Source: MADRE2 sp964397015 (lineage in GTDB: Bacteria; Desulfobacterota; Desulfobacteria; Desulfobacterales; Desulfobacteraceae). From it: 23,776 nucleotides of DNA. This document shows positions 1 through 7,171 of the stretch, in pieces (position 1 is the first letter of the stretch; every line of letters begins with the position of its first letter). Under the pieces are notes generated by a model, which worked only from the letters and a program-made list of their open reading frames with translations, was not told the DNA's origin and did not search any database. Both the position numbers and the translations under genes were made by a program. Location: positions 1 through 23,776 of the forward strand of contig CAYNHL010000050.1 in assembly GCA_964397015.1 (NCBI GenBank), read 5' to 3'.

Positions 1-94
1 GACCCTTTTTTTGTTTATCGTCATTGGATTGGGGTTTTTTGATACATGGTTCAATTTCAGAAAACTGGATACCCCCGGGGATTCACCCAAATAA
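1..94 (+). CDS. C-terminal end of DUF2232/YybS-type membrane protein (partial)
   Basis: Reading from base 2, an open frame continues from outside the window to a TAA at 92-94. It encodes a hydrophobic segment followed by a short polar tail (LFIVIGLGFFDTWFNFRKL, then about 11 residues). A last transmembrane helix ending in a D-T-W-F-x-F-R motif is what I know from the C-terminus of DUF2232 (YybS-like) integral membrane proteins. In Desulfobacterota and relatives these commonly sit between rpsR and rplI, so the position just upstream of rplI agrees. The 47-base gap to rplI holds that gene's ribosome binding site and suggests co-transcription. Only about 30 codons are visible, so the family call leans on this motif and on gene order. 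The function of the family is not established. Confidence 0.6.
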   Translation, partial: TLFLFIVIGLGFFDTWFNFRKLDTPGDSPK

Positions 95-141
95 ACATTG
101 CCTGACAGGGGCATGCCCATATTTTTGGAGGTTAAAATAAA

Positions 142-594
142 ATGAAAGTCATCTTGAAAGAAACCATTGACACTCTTGGCATTGTCGGCTCGGAATGCAA
201 AGTGGCACCTGGTTACGCGCGCAATTACCTGCTGCCCCAGGGAAAAGCCATCCCTGCGACAAAGCAGAATCGAAAACTCATGGAACAGGCCAGGGCCAAG
301 CTGGAGCTCCAGATTGCCAAGGAGCGGAAGATCGCTGAAGAAATGTCTGAAAAAATCAAGCAGGTGGTCTGCACCGTCCGGGCCAAGGTCCACGAGGAAG
401 GCCGCCTTTACGGATCGGTCACCACCCATGATATCAAGACGGCAATGAACGCCCAGAATATCGAAGTGGAACGGCGCGCGATCCTGCTTGCCGAACCCAT
501 CAAGGAAATAGGTGAATACAAGGTGCCCATCCGGCTGTACAGGGATGTGGAACCTGAAATTACCGTGAACGTCCTGCCTGAAGAAAAAGAATAA
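142..594 (+). CDS. rplI: 50S ribosomal protein L9
   Basis: The 150-residue product is the usual length for bacterial L9, which binds 23S rRNA at the base of the L1 stalk and helps reading-frame maintenance. The N-terminal rRNA-binding domain is clear: MKVILKE at the start and the signature G-Y-A-R-N-Y-L-L-P-Q-G-K-A at about residues 24-36. A long charged connecting helix (about 41-75) and a C-terminal domain ending in the expected ITVNVLPE-type strand follow. GGAGG at 127-131 lies a little far from the ATG but is the only good Shine-Dalgarno. The gene sits in the conserved yybS-like/rplI/dnaB order. A strong hairpin follows the stop codon. Confidence 0.98.
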   Translation: MKVILKETIDTLGIVGSECKVAPGYARNYLLPQGKAIPATKQNRKLMEQARAKLELQIAKERKIAEEMSEKIKQVVCTVRAKVHEEGRLYGSVTTHDIKTAMNAQNIEVERRAILLAEPIKEIGEYKVPIRLYRDVEPEITVNVLPEEKE

Positions 595-608
595 ACAGGT
601 AAACTTAT

Positions 609-636
609 GCCGGCCGGAAAATATGTTCCGGCCGGC
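609..636 (+). other. GC-rich perfect hairpin between rplI and dnaB
   Basis: GCCGGCCGGAA (609-619) is followed by a 6-base loop (AATATG) and its exact reverse complement TTCCGGCCGGC (626-636), giving an 11-bp stem. No U-tract follows on the plus strand (the next bases are TGTAATAAAAAAG), so this is not a textbook intrinsic terminator. It begins 14 bases after the rplI stop and ends 39 bases before the dnaB ATG. By inference it could protect the rplI mRNA 3' end or set the rplI:dnaB expression ratio by partial termination or processing. Confidence 0.75.
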
Positions 637-675
637 TGTAATAAAAAAGCGTACTAAACAGAAAGCTGTGAGTTG

Positions 676-2055
676 ATGGCGGAAAAAAAAAAGAAGGTAA
701 CCACGGATCCGCTGCTGGAGAAAACACCTCCCCAGGACATGGATGCCGAAGCATCCATACTGAGCGCCATTTTTATCAACAACAGCACCCTTCTGGATAT
801 TGTAGAAATTCTGTCGGACTCTGATTTTTACAAAGGCGCGCACCAGAAGATATTCCGGGTCATCCTCGAGCTGTTCAACAGTGATCAGCCGGCTGATCTC
901 GTGACTGTTGCCAATCGCCTCAAGGAAAAAGAAGAACTCGAATCCATAGGGGGAGCAGCCTACCTGGCATCCATTGCCGATTCCGCACCCGTTGCCCTTA
1001 ACGCTGTTCATTATGCCCGCATAATCAAGGGAAAGGCTTCACTGCGGTCCCTGATCAATACATCGGCGGCAATTATCGACCGGTGCCTGAAAGACAAGGG
1101 TGATTTCGAGGAAATTATTGATTATGCAGAAAACGCTGTTTTCAATATAGCAGGGCTTAAAACCGGCAGCAGTTTTTCAAGCCTGGGTGATCTGATCAAC
1201 CTCAATATAGACAAACTCGAAGAGCAGCAGGGGAAAGCAGGCGGACTTCTCGGGCTTTCCACGGGGTATGTGCGTTTGAATGCCATTACATCCGGACTGC
1301 AGAACTCCGATCTCATCATTTTAGCCGCCAGGCCAAGCATGGGTAAAACGGCCTTTGCCCTCAATATCGCCCGTAACGTGGCATTCGAAGAAAACAAACC
1401 GGTGGCTGTTTTTTCACTTGAAATGTCCAATGAACAGCTTTCCATGCGGCTTTTGACCTCCGAGGCCCGGATTGATTCCAACCGCCTTCGAAGCGGCTTT
1501 ATCAGTCCCGAAGACTGGAAGAATGCCACGGATGCTGCCGGGGTCCTCAACGAACTGCCGATTTTCATTGACGACACTCCGAGTATCTCTGCAATGGAGA
1601 TCCGTGCCAAAGCACGCCGGCTCAAGAAAGAAAAAGACCTGGGGCTGATCATAATCGATTATCTCCAGCTGATGAGGCCTCCTTTTAAATCAGAACGAAG
1701 GGACCTGGAAATAGCGGAAATTTCCAAAACACTCAAAGCCCTGGCCAAAGAGCTTAATATCCCGGTTATGGCATTGTCACAGCTCAACCGGATGCTCGAG
1801 CAGCGTTCCGACAAGCGCCCGATGCTGTCGGATCTGCGTGAATCAGGGGCCCTTGAACAGGATGCGGATATCGTGGCTTTTATCTACCGGGACGAGGTAT
1901 ATAATAAGGAAGAAGACAATCCCAACAGGGGAAAGGCTGAAATCATCGTGGCAAAAAACCGGAACGGTGCTGTAGGTAAGGTCTCCATGCATTTTCTGGA
2001 ATCCTATACACGGTTTGAGGAACTGGCCATGGGCGCATATCAGGAACTTGAATGA
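676..2055 (+). CDS. dnaB: Replicative DNA helicase DnaB
   Basis: The product (459 residues from the ATG at 676; an in-frame TTG lies directly upstream at 673) has the typical length of bacterial DnaB, the hexameric 5'-3' helicase that unwinds the fork and recruits primase. An N-terminal helical domain (about 15-115, beginning P-P-Q-D-x-x-A-E-x-S-I-L) is followed by a linker and the RecA-like ATPase domain. Visible motifs are Walker A A-R-P-S-M-G-K-T-A-F near residue 220, F-S-L-E-M-S (H1a), I-I-I-D-Y-L-Q-L-M (Walker B), L-S-Q-L-N-R (H3) and D-L-R-E-S-G-A-L-E-Q-D-A-D (H4). No intein interrupts it. The Shine-Dalgarno is weak (GTGAG region), so translation may depend on rplI readthrough. Its stop overlaps the hflX start. 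Confidence 0.97.
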   Translation: MAEKKKKVTTDPLLEKTPPQDMDAEASILSAIFINNSTLLDIVEILSDSDFYKGAHQKIFRVILELFNSDQPADLVTVANRLKEKEELESIGGAAYLASIADSAPVALNAVHYARIIKGKASLRSLINTSAAIIDRCLKDKGDFEEIIDYAENAVFNIAGLKTGSSFSSLGDLINLNIDKLEEQQGKAGGLLGLSTGYVRLNAITSGLQNSDLIILAARPSMGKTAFALNIARNVAFEENKPVAVFSLEMSNEQLSMRLLTSEARIDSNRLRSGFISPEDWKNATDAAGVLNELPIFIDDTPSISAMEIRAKARRLKKEKDLGLIIIDYLQLMRPPFKSERRDLEIAEISKTLKALAKELNIPVMALSQLNRMLEQRSDKRPMLSDLRESGALEQDADIVAFIYRDEVYNKEEDNPNRGKAEIIVAKNRNGAVGKVSMHFLESYTRFEELAMGAYQELE

Positions 2056-3683
2056 AAAAAAACGCCACCGGGAACCTGGCAGGGCTGAGGCCTGCCCAGA
2101 TAAGGCAGATTGAGCAGTTATACGATTTTGCCACCCCGCCCGAAGAGCTGCTGACAAGTGAACAGGGTGAATACCTGGCCGGTGTGTCCCATGACATCCG
2201 TCGCCAGATCGGCCTGTTGATCGACCGTAACGGCAGGACACTTCATGTCATCGTGGGCGACGCCCACGGTATAATGATTCCGGTGACACCCAACCACATG
2301 GCTATTCCGGGCCGGCTCAAGGGACTGCGGTGTGTACACACACATTTGAAAGACGAACCGCTGACCAAAGATGACCTTACGGACCTTGCCCTTTTGCGCC
2401 TGGATTTCATGGCTGCACTGACCGTGACGGATGACGGAGATCCCGGGCTTGTGTACGCCGGACATATACTTGTGGATGAACACGGATTGCCCTACGAGGT
2501 GCTGCCGCCCTTCAGCATTCATGATACGCGGATTGACTGTGTTCCGAGGATCTTATCCCTTGAATCGGAGTTATCCAGGAAAAATTCCCTTTACCGGGCA
2601 CATACGGGAAAGGAAACAGCTTTTCTTATCAGCGCCACAACGCAGGATGCAGCTGCAGCCGGAGCATCGCTGGATGAATTGACGGAATTATGCAGAACAA
2701 GCGGTATAAAGGTTATCGGCAGCGCAATCCAGCGCCGGCAAAAAATCGATTCAAAGTTTGTAGTGGGAAAAGGCAAACTGTCGGATCTGACCATTACCGC
2801 CATTCAGAAATATGCCACCATGCTGATTTTTGACCGGGAACTGACCCCGTCACAGCTGCGCTCCATAACGGATTTCGTCGAAATGAAGGTGATTGACAGA
2901 ACCCAGTTGATTCTCGATATCTTTGCCAAGCAGGCCAGGTCCAGGGAGGGCAAGCTCCAGGTTGAGCTGGCCCAGATGGAATACCTGCTGCCGCGTTTGA
3001 TAACCAAGAATACCGCCATGTCCAGGCTGACAGGCGGCATAGGCGGCAGGGGACCGGGAGAAACCAAGCTCGAGATCAACCGGCGGCGTGTCCGCGACCG
3101 GATTACCCGGCTGAAAAAGGAAATTGCCAAAATCCGAAAACAGCGCCGCCAGCAGAAAGCCAGGCGAAAACGAAACGCTCTGCCCGTAATTTCAATTGTG
3201 GGGTATACCAACGCAGGTAAATCAACGCTTTTGAACACGCTGACAAAGAGCGATATCACAGCGGCCAACCGGTTGTTTGCAACGCTGGATCCATCGTCAA
3301 GACGGTTGAGGTTTCCCCGTGATACCGAGGTCATCATAACTGATACTGTGGGTTTTATCCAGAACCTTCCGAACGCATTGATGGAGGCTTTTCATGCCAC
3401 CCTCGATGAACTCAAGGATGCAGATATCATCCTTCACGTGGTGGATATCAGCAATCCGCGTTACCGGCAGCAGATGGAGGCAGTGGACCAAATCCTCGAA
3501 ACCCTGAAGCTCGATTCTATTCCCACTGTATATGTTTTTAATAAAATTGACCGTATAAATCACAGTTCATTTGATGACAAGTGGCTGTTAAAAAAGGAAA
3601 TTTGTATTGCCGCCACCGACACTCAGACCTTGGGGCCCCTGGTGGAAAGACTTGAATATATGGCAAAGAGTTACTATAATTAA
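2052..3683 (+). CDS. hflX: GTPase HflX with long N-terminal extension
   Basis: HflX is a ribosome-binding GTPase that splits stalled or stressed 70S ribosomes. The start ATG lies in an ATGA overlap with the dnaB stop, implying translational coupling. At 543 residues it exceeds the roughly 430 of E. coli HflX by an N-terminal extension of about 180 residues. From about 185 the protein is standard: GTP-binding N-domain with R-x-x-K-I-D-x-x-F-V-V-G-K-G-K-L (229-243), the glycine-rich G-G-I-G-G-R-G-P-G-E-T-K-L-E loop (328-341), a basic coiled coil (about 341-375), and the G domain with G1 GYTNAGKS (384-391), G2 T-L-D-P (411-414), G3 DTVG (431-434) and G4 NKID (497-500). The extension contains an H-T-H...T-K-D-D segment (96-108) resembling a JAB/JAMM metal site, described under findings. 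Confidence 0.95.
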   Translation: MKKNATGNLAGLRPAQIRQIEQLYDFATPPEELLTSEQGEYLAGVSHDIRRQIGLLIDRNGRTLHVIVGDAHGIMIPVTPNHMAIPGRLKGLRCVHTHLKDEPLTKDDLTDLALLRLDFMAALTVTDDGDPGLVYAGHILVDEHGLPYEVLPPFSIHDTRIDCVPRILSLESELSRKNSLYRAHTGKETAFLISATTQDAAAAGASLDELTELCRTSGIKVIGSAIQRRQKIDSKFVVGKGKLSDLTITAIQKYATMLIFDRELTPSQLRSITDFVEMKVIDRTQLILDIFAKQARSREGKLQVELAQMEYLLPRLITKNTAMSRLTGGIGGRGPGETKLEINRRRVRDRITRLKKEIAKIRKQRRQQKARRKRNALPVISIVGYTNAGKSTLLNTLTKSDITAANRLFATLDPSSRRLRFPRDTEVIITDTVGFIQNLPNALMEAFHATLDELKDADIILHVVDISNPRYRQQMEAVDQILETLKLDSIPTVYVFNKIDRINHSSFDDKWLLKKEICIAATDTQTLGPLVERLEYMAKSYYN

Positions 3684-3740
3684 GATTATGACATATATGC
3701 AGAAAAATTTAAGAAATCAAACCGATCAATCAGGATCATT

Positions 3741-3962
3741 ATGATAATAAAGCAACTTGACGAAATCATCGAAACACATCAGGGCAGACAGGACTCCATC
3801 GACATGCCGGAGTGTTTCGGAGAATACCATAAAAAAAACAAGCTATGTATCAAGTATTGTGCCGTAGCAATGAAATGCTGCATCCAGAAAAGCAAAAATC
3901 CCAACATGGACATACTCGAAAGGCTGCTGATCCAGAATCACTATGCGGCAAAACTGCATTGA
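3741..3962 (+). CDS. Small Cys-rich hypothetical protein
   Basis: This 73-residue ORF has a good Shine-Dalgarno (AGGA at 3732-3735, five bases before the ATG) and lies 57 bases after hflX on the same strand. Five cysteines cluster in the middle: C25-F-G-E-Y, then C36-x3-C40-x5-C46-C47. The spacing suggests a small zinc-binding or metal-binding knuckle, but no domain can be named with confidence. I recall short C-F-G-x-Y...C...C segments from other small bacterial proteins of unknown function. It ends six bases before the convergent oxidase gene. No signal peptide or membrane segment is visible. The function is unknown. The coding call rests on the ribosome binding site, the ordered Cys pattern and the snug fit between neighbours. 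Confidence 0.7.
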   Translation: MIIKQLDEIIETHQGRQDSIDMPECFGEYHKKNKLCIKYCAVAMKCCIQKSKNPNMDILERLLIQNHYAAKLH

Positions 3963-3968
3963 TGCGGC

Positions 3969-5348
3969 TTAAAAAAATATCTTTCCCGGGTTGAGGATAT
4001 TACCGGGGTCAAAAACCGCTTTGATCCCTTTCATGATTTCAAGCCCGGTCTCGTCTATCTCCCATGGAAGATAGCGTTTTTTGTTCAGGCCGACACCATG
4101 TTCTCCCGTAATGGTACCCCCTAGCGCCAGTGTTTTTTCAAACAGTGCATCCACAGCTTTTTTCGCTTTTTCAGCCTGGCCGGCACTGGATTTGTCATAC
4201 ATGATATTGCAGTGGATATTGCCGTCCCCGGCGTGCCCGAAACCGACAACGGTCAGTCCGGTCTGCTGTCTGAGAGTTTCCAGGAAATGAATCATTTCCG
4301 GGATACGGTTGATGGGCACTACGATGTCTTCGTTTATTTTGGTGTTTGCAATGTTGAACAGAACCGGTGAAAGGGCCTTGCGGCCTTTCCACAGCGATTG
4401 TGCCATTTTTGCCGATGTCGCTTCAATTATCCGGCTATCTTCCATGGTGCTGCAGTAGGCAATGATTTTGTCACAGTCTTTTTTAACTGTATCCGCATTG
4501 CCGTCCAACTCTATGATCAAAAGAGCCTTGACATTTTTGGGTACCTCGAATCCGAAATAGTTTCTGACAAGATCTATGGCTGCTTCATCCATGAATTCCA
4601 CGCATCTTGGAACAACCGACTGCCGCATTATCCCGGTAACGGCCCCGGCCGCTGTTTCAATCCGGTCAAACAGAACCGCTATGGTCTTGACACGTTCCGG
4701 CTTAGGCAAAAGTCTCAAGGTTACCAGGGTGACAATGGCCAGGGTTCCCTCAGACCCGGTAAGCAGGCGGGTCAAATCATACCCTGCCACCCCTTTTGCC
4801 GTATCGACACCTGTCGTGATGATTTTTCCGTCCGGCAGCACGGCCCGCAATCCCAGGACATAATCCCTGGTGACACCGTATTTGACGGCCCTGGGACCGC
4901 CGGCGCATTCACCTATGTTCCCGCCGATGGTGCAGACCGACGAGCTGGCCGGGTCCGGCGGATAAAAAAGCCCTATACTTTCTACCGCCTGGTGGATGTC
5001 ACTTGTCACCACGCCGGGTTCCACCCGGATAAATAAATTGTCCCTGTCAATGTGGACAATCCGGTTCATCCTGTTCATGGCCATGACAATCCCCCCCATG
5101 ACCGGAACGGCACCGCCGGTCATGCCGGAACCCGCCCCCCGGGGTGTTACACACACTTTTTCCCGGTGGGCCAGCGCCATGATGCGGCTGACCTGTTCTT
5201 CGTTTTCAGGGAAAACAACTGCATCGGGCATATGGGATTCACCCGTGGCATCAAATGAATAGCACAAGAGATCTTCGGGTGCCCGCTTGACATGGGCCGG
5301 CCCGACAATGGACTGGATCGAAAGGAAAACCGAATCCAGAAGCGGCAT
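3969..5348 (-). CDS. glcD: FAD-linked oxidase, glycolate oxidase GlcD / D-lactate dehydrogenase type
   Basis: The 459-residue protein belongs to the PCMH-type flavoenzymes that oxidise 2-hydroxy acids such as glycolate or D-lactate. The FAD-binding domain (about 35-215) carries the pyrophosphate loop P-R-G-A-G-S-G-M-T-G-G-A (69-80) and the I-G-G-N-I-G-E-C-A-G-G-P region. The C-terminal FAD-oxidase domain has H-A-G-D-G-N-I-H (372-379) and the G-E-H-G-V-G motif (415-420). No GlcE or Fe-S GlcF partner is adjacent, so the electron acceptor cannot be read from context; a separate Fe-S subunit or an electron transfer flavoprotein are options. The ATG starts one base after the dnaA stop (TAAATG), so it is almost certainly co-transcribed with dnaA. 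The substrate is not determinable. D-lactate is attractive in a lactate-using sulfate reducer, and larC lies further right. Confidence 0.88.
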   Translation of the reverse strand: MPLLDSVFLSIQSIVGPAHVKRAPEDLLCYSFDATGESHMPDAVVFPENEEQVSRIMALAHREKVCVTPRGAGSGMTGGAVPVMGGIVMAMNRMNRIVHIDRDNLFIRVEPGVVTSDIHQAVESIGLFYPPDPASSSVCTIGGNIGECAGGPRAVKYGVTRDYVLGLRAVLPDGKIITTGVDTAKGVAGYDLTRLLTGSEGTLAIVTLVTLRLLPKPERVKTIAVLFDRIETAAGAVTGIMRQSVVPRCVEFMDEAAIDLVRNYFGFEVPKNVKALLIIELDGNADTVKKDCDKIIAYCSTMEDSRIIEATSAKMAQSLWKGRKALSPVLFNIANTKINEDIVVPINRIPEMIHFLETLRQQTGLTVVGFGHAGDGNIHCNIMYDKSSAGQAEKAKKAVDALFEKTLALGGTITGEHGVGLNKKRYLPWEIDETGLEIMKGIKAVFDPGNILNPGKIFF

Positions 5349-5349
5349 T

Positions 5350-6747
5350 TTAAAGCCTGCCGGACTCGATTTTCTGTGACAGGTAGGTTACCTGTTCATA
5401 CAACCGGCCCTTTAGCTTTAATTCTTTTTCAATGGAATTGATGGCGTAAATTGCGGTGGCATGATACCGGTTGAAGCTTTTGCCGATATGTTTCAAGGGC
5501 TGGTCTGTATATTTTCTGGACAGGAATATGGCCATCTGCCTGGGTTTGACAATTCGCTGTTTTCTGGACGCGGATATGATTTCCTTTTCAGAAATGGCAA
5601 ATTCTTTGCAGACAAGTTTCTTGATACCCTCGATCGTGATGATGTTGTTTTTCAGATAAAAATTTTCAAGTACACTGCGGGCCAGGTTGATATCGATTTT
5701 CTCACCGAGCAGGTTTGCTTTTGCCGCCACCCCGTTCAACCCGCTTTCCAGCTGTCTGACGTCTTCACACAGTTCCTGGGCCAGGTATTCAAAAACTTCC
5801 CCTGGAATCTGGTATCCGCATCCCCTGGATTTTTTTTTCAATATCCTGACCCTTGTATTGAAGCCCGGACGTTCAATCCGGGTGATCAATCCCGATTTCA
5901 TGCGGGATTTCAGCTGGTCATCCATTTTGGGGATTTCGTCTGGCAGCAGGCATCCGGAAAAAATAATTTTCTTGTCGGCATCGAGAAGGTAGTCCAGGGT
6001 GACAGCCAGTTCTTTCTGGGTGGCATCCTTGCCGGAAAGAAAGTGGATATCCTCGATGATCAGCACATCACACTTTTTCCGGTATTTTTCCTTGAAATGG
6101 TCGATCTTGTTGTTTCTCAGAGAATAAATCATTTCATTGGTAAAATCTTCTGCAGTGACATAATAGACAAAGTCAGAGTATCCCCTTGAAATGATGTGGC
6201 GGCCTGCTGCCTGGGAAAGGTGACTTTTACCAAGGCCGGTTTTTGATAAAAGATACAGGATGCTTTGTCCGGCAAAATGGCCCTGGGCCAGTGAAAGTGA
6301 GGCTGAATAGGCAAAACTGGAATTGTCTCCCACCACAAAGTCATCAAAGGTGAAACCTTTTTTAAACATCCTGCCGTTGTTGAACGGCACATCCAGTCCC
6401 GGAAGCTTGAGCTGCCGGCCGGGACCGATATTTGTGCCGACCGGCAGGGCCGGCAGTGATCCGGGTTTTGGAGACAAGGAGGGCTGCTTGTCCGGTATGG
6501 TACGTTCAGGTGAGCCCACTTCCAGCTGGATCTGGATCTGGTCCTGCCCAAGCCTGGAAAAAGCCTTTTGGAAAATGGACAGGTAATTGTCCTTGAGCCT
6601 TTTGGCGGAAAAGGCATTGGGGCTGGAGAGCACAACAAGATTGTCGCCCGCGTCTAAAAATGAAACCGGTTCGATCCACATGCGGTACATGTGTTCGGGA
6701 ACATCATCCTTAATGGTTTGTTTGACTTGGTTCCAGAGAGTTTTCAT
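5350..6747 (-). CDS. dnaA: Chromosomal replication initiator DnaA, divergent motifs
   Basis: DnaA binds and melts the origin and loads DnaB. The 465 residues show all four domains: domain I (1-75, L-W-x-x-V-K... W-I-E-P), a Pro-rich linker (80-125), the AAA+ domain from F-T-F-D-D-F-V-V-G (132-140), and domain IV (about 365-465). Several signature positions differ from the norm. The Walker A is SKTGLGKS (168-175), where most DnaA proteins have G-G-x-G-x-G-K-T. Walker B has E232-D233 in place of D-D. The sensor 1 region reads I-I-F-S-G-C-L-L-P. The usual F-G-G-R-D-H-T-T-V DNA-recognition signature is one residue shorter and reads F-N-R-Y-H-A-T-A-I (425-433). The Arg finger (R282) and sensor 2 (R331) are kept. 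dnaN is not next to it. It may be a lineage-specific form of the main initiator or a paralog. The Shine-Dalgarno (AAGG) is weak. Confidence 0.9.
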   Translation of the reverse strand: MKTLWNQVKQTIKDDVPEHMYRMWIEPVSFLDAGDNLVVLSSPNAFSAKRLKDNYLSIFQKAFSRLGQDQIQIQLEVGSPERTIPDKQPSLSPKPGSLPALPVGTNIGPGRQLKLPGLDVPFNNGRMFKKGFTFDDFVVGDNSSFAYSASLSLAQGHFAGQSILYLLSKTGLGKSHLSQAAGRHIISRGYSDFVYYVTAEDFTNEMIYSLRNNKIDHFKEKYRKKCDVLIIEDIHFLSGKDATQKELAVTLDYLLDADKKIIFSGCLLPDEIPKMDDQLKSRMKSGLITRIERPGFNTRVRILKKKSRGCGYQIPGEVFEYLAQELCEDVRQLESGLNGVAAKANLLGEKIDINLARSVLENFYLKNNIITIEGIKKLVCKEFAISEKEIISASRKQRIVKPRQMAIFLSRKYTDQPLKHIGKSFNRYHATAIYAINSIEKELKLKGRLYEQVTYLSQKIESGRL

Positions 6748-6805
6748 GGTGTTAGATCATTCTGCCTTTTTTTTGTAAAGAGTGTCCTATAAAAAACTGG
6801 AGTTT

Positions 6806-6829
6806 ATTGTAATTTTTGGCAATTACAAT
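6806..6829. repeat. 9-bp perfect inverted repeat upstream of dnaA
   Basis: ATTGTAATT (6806-6814), a 6-base spacer (TTTGGC), then AATTACAAT (6821-6829). It lies 59-82 bases upstream of the dnaA start. As a 24-bp dyad of this size and position it could be an operator for a dimeric regulator of dnaA. No U-tract of terminator quality follows on either strand. Its role is inferred from position only. Confidence 0.55.
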
Positions 6830-6940
6830 TTAAGCCCAACAAAAATCATCTGACGTGCAAAATTTTTATTTCAATTCTATCGAGGGGTCAAACCGGATGA
6901 GACGGGTTAGATTTAGGTTAGCATCCTGGCATGATACATA

Positions 6941-6968
6941 TTGTAATATGTTGATTTTATTGTATAAA
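6941..6968 (+). promoter_or_regulatory. Possible sigma-70 promoter toward pdxA
   Basis: TTGTAA (6941-6946) is separated by 16 bases from TATAAA (6963-6968), matching 4/6 and 5/6 of the sigma-70 consensus. It points toward pdxA, with a long leader of about 415 bases to the pdxA start. In such AT-rich DNA chance matches are common, so this is a weak call. Confidence 0.25.
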
Positions 6969-7100
6969 TTTTGTGAAACATTGCTAAAATCTTTAAATTA
7001 CAACCATTTTCCGCTTTGGTGCGATTTATGTATGATTTGTTGGGTTTTCGAGCGGCAGACAATTGTGTCTCAAAATAAAAGCTCTGTTTTTCTGTCTTTT

Positions 7101-7120
7101 TCATTGATTTTCATTGATTT
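7101..7120 (+). repeat. Tandem duplication of TCATTGATTT
   Basis: TCATTGATTT occurs twice without a gap at 7101-7110 and 7111-7120, flanked by T-runs and followed by a small A/T dyad (7123-7137). Short AT-rich direct repeats next to dnaA are reminiscent of DNA-unwinding elements, but nothing here proves that use. Confidence 0.6.
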
Positions 7121-7171
7121 TTAAAGTTTATAACTTTTTTTTCATATGTCCGATATTGTCAATGGTTTCAC

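Noticed and set aside
4398..5036. 212-codon plus-strand ORF opposite the GlcD-type oxidase
   Set aside because: It is an antisense shadow. The minus-strand protein has full flavoprotein motifs.
5461..6189. 242-codon plus-strand ORF opposite dnaA
   Set aside because: It is an antisense shadow of the DnaA AAA+ and DNA-binding domains.
6779..6790. GTGTCC shared between the dnaA upstream region and the IS4 left end
   Set aside because: Only about seven bases match and the flanks diverge at once, so it is not evidence for an IS remnant.
6855..7124. 89-codon plus-strand ORF (and a 63-codon minus-strand ORF) in the dnaA-pdxA gap
   Set aside because: AT-driven composition, no convincing ribosome binding site and no recognisable features. 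These are most likely chance frames.
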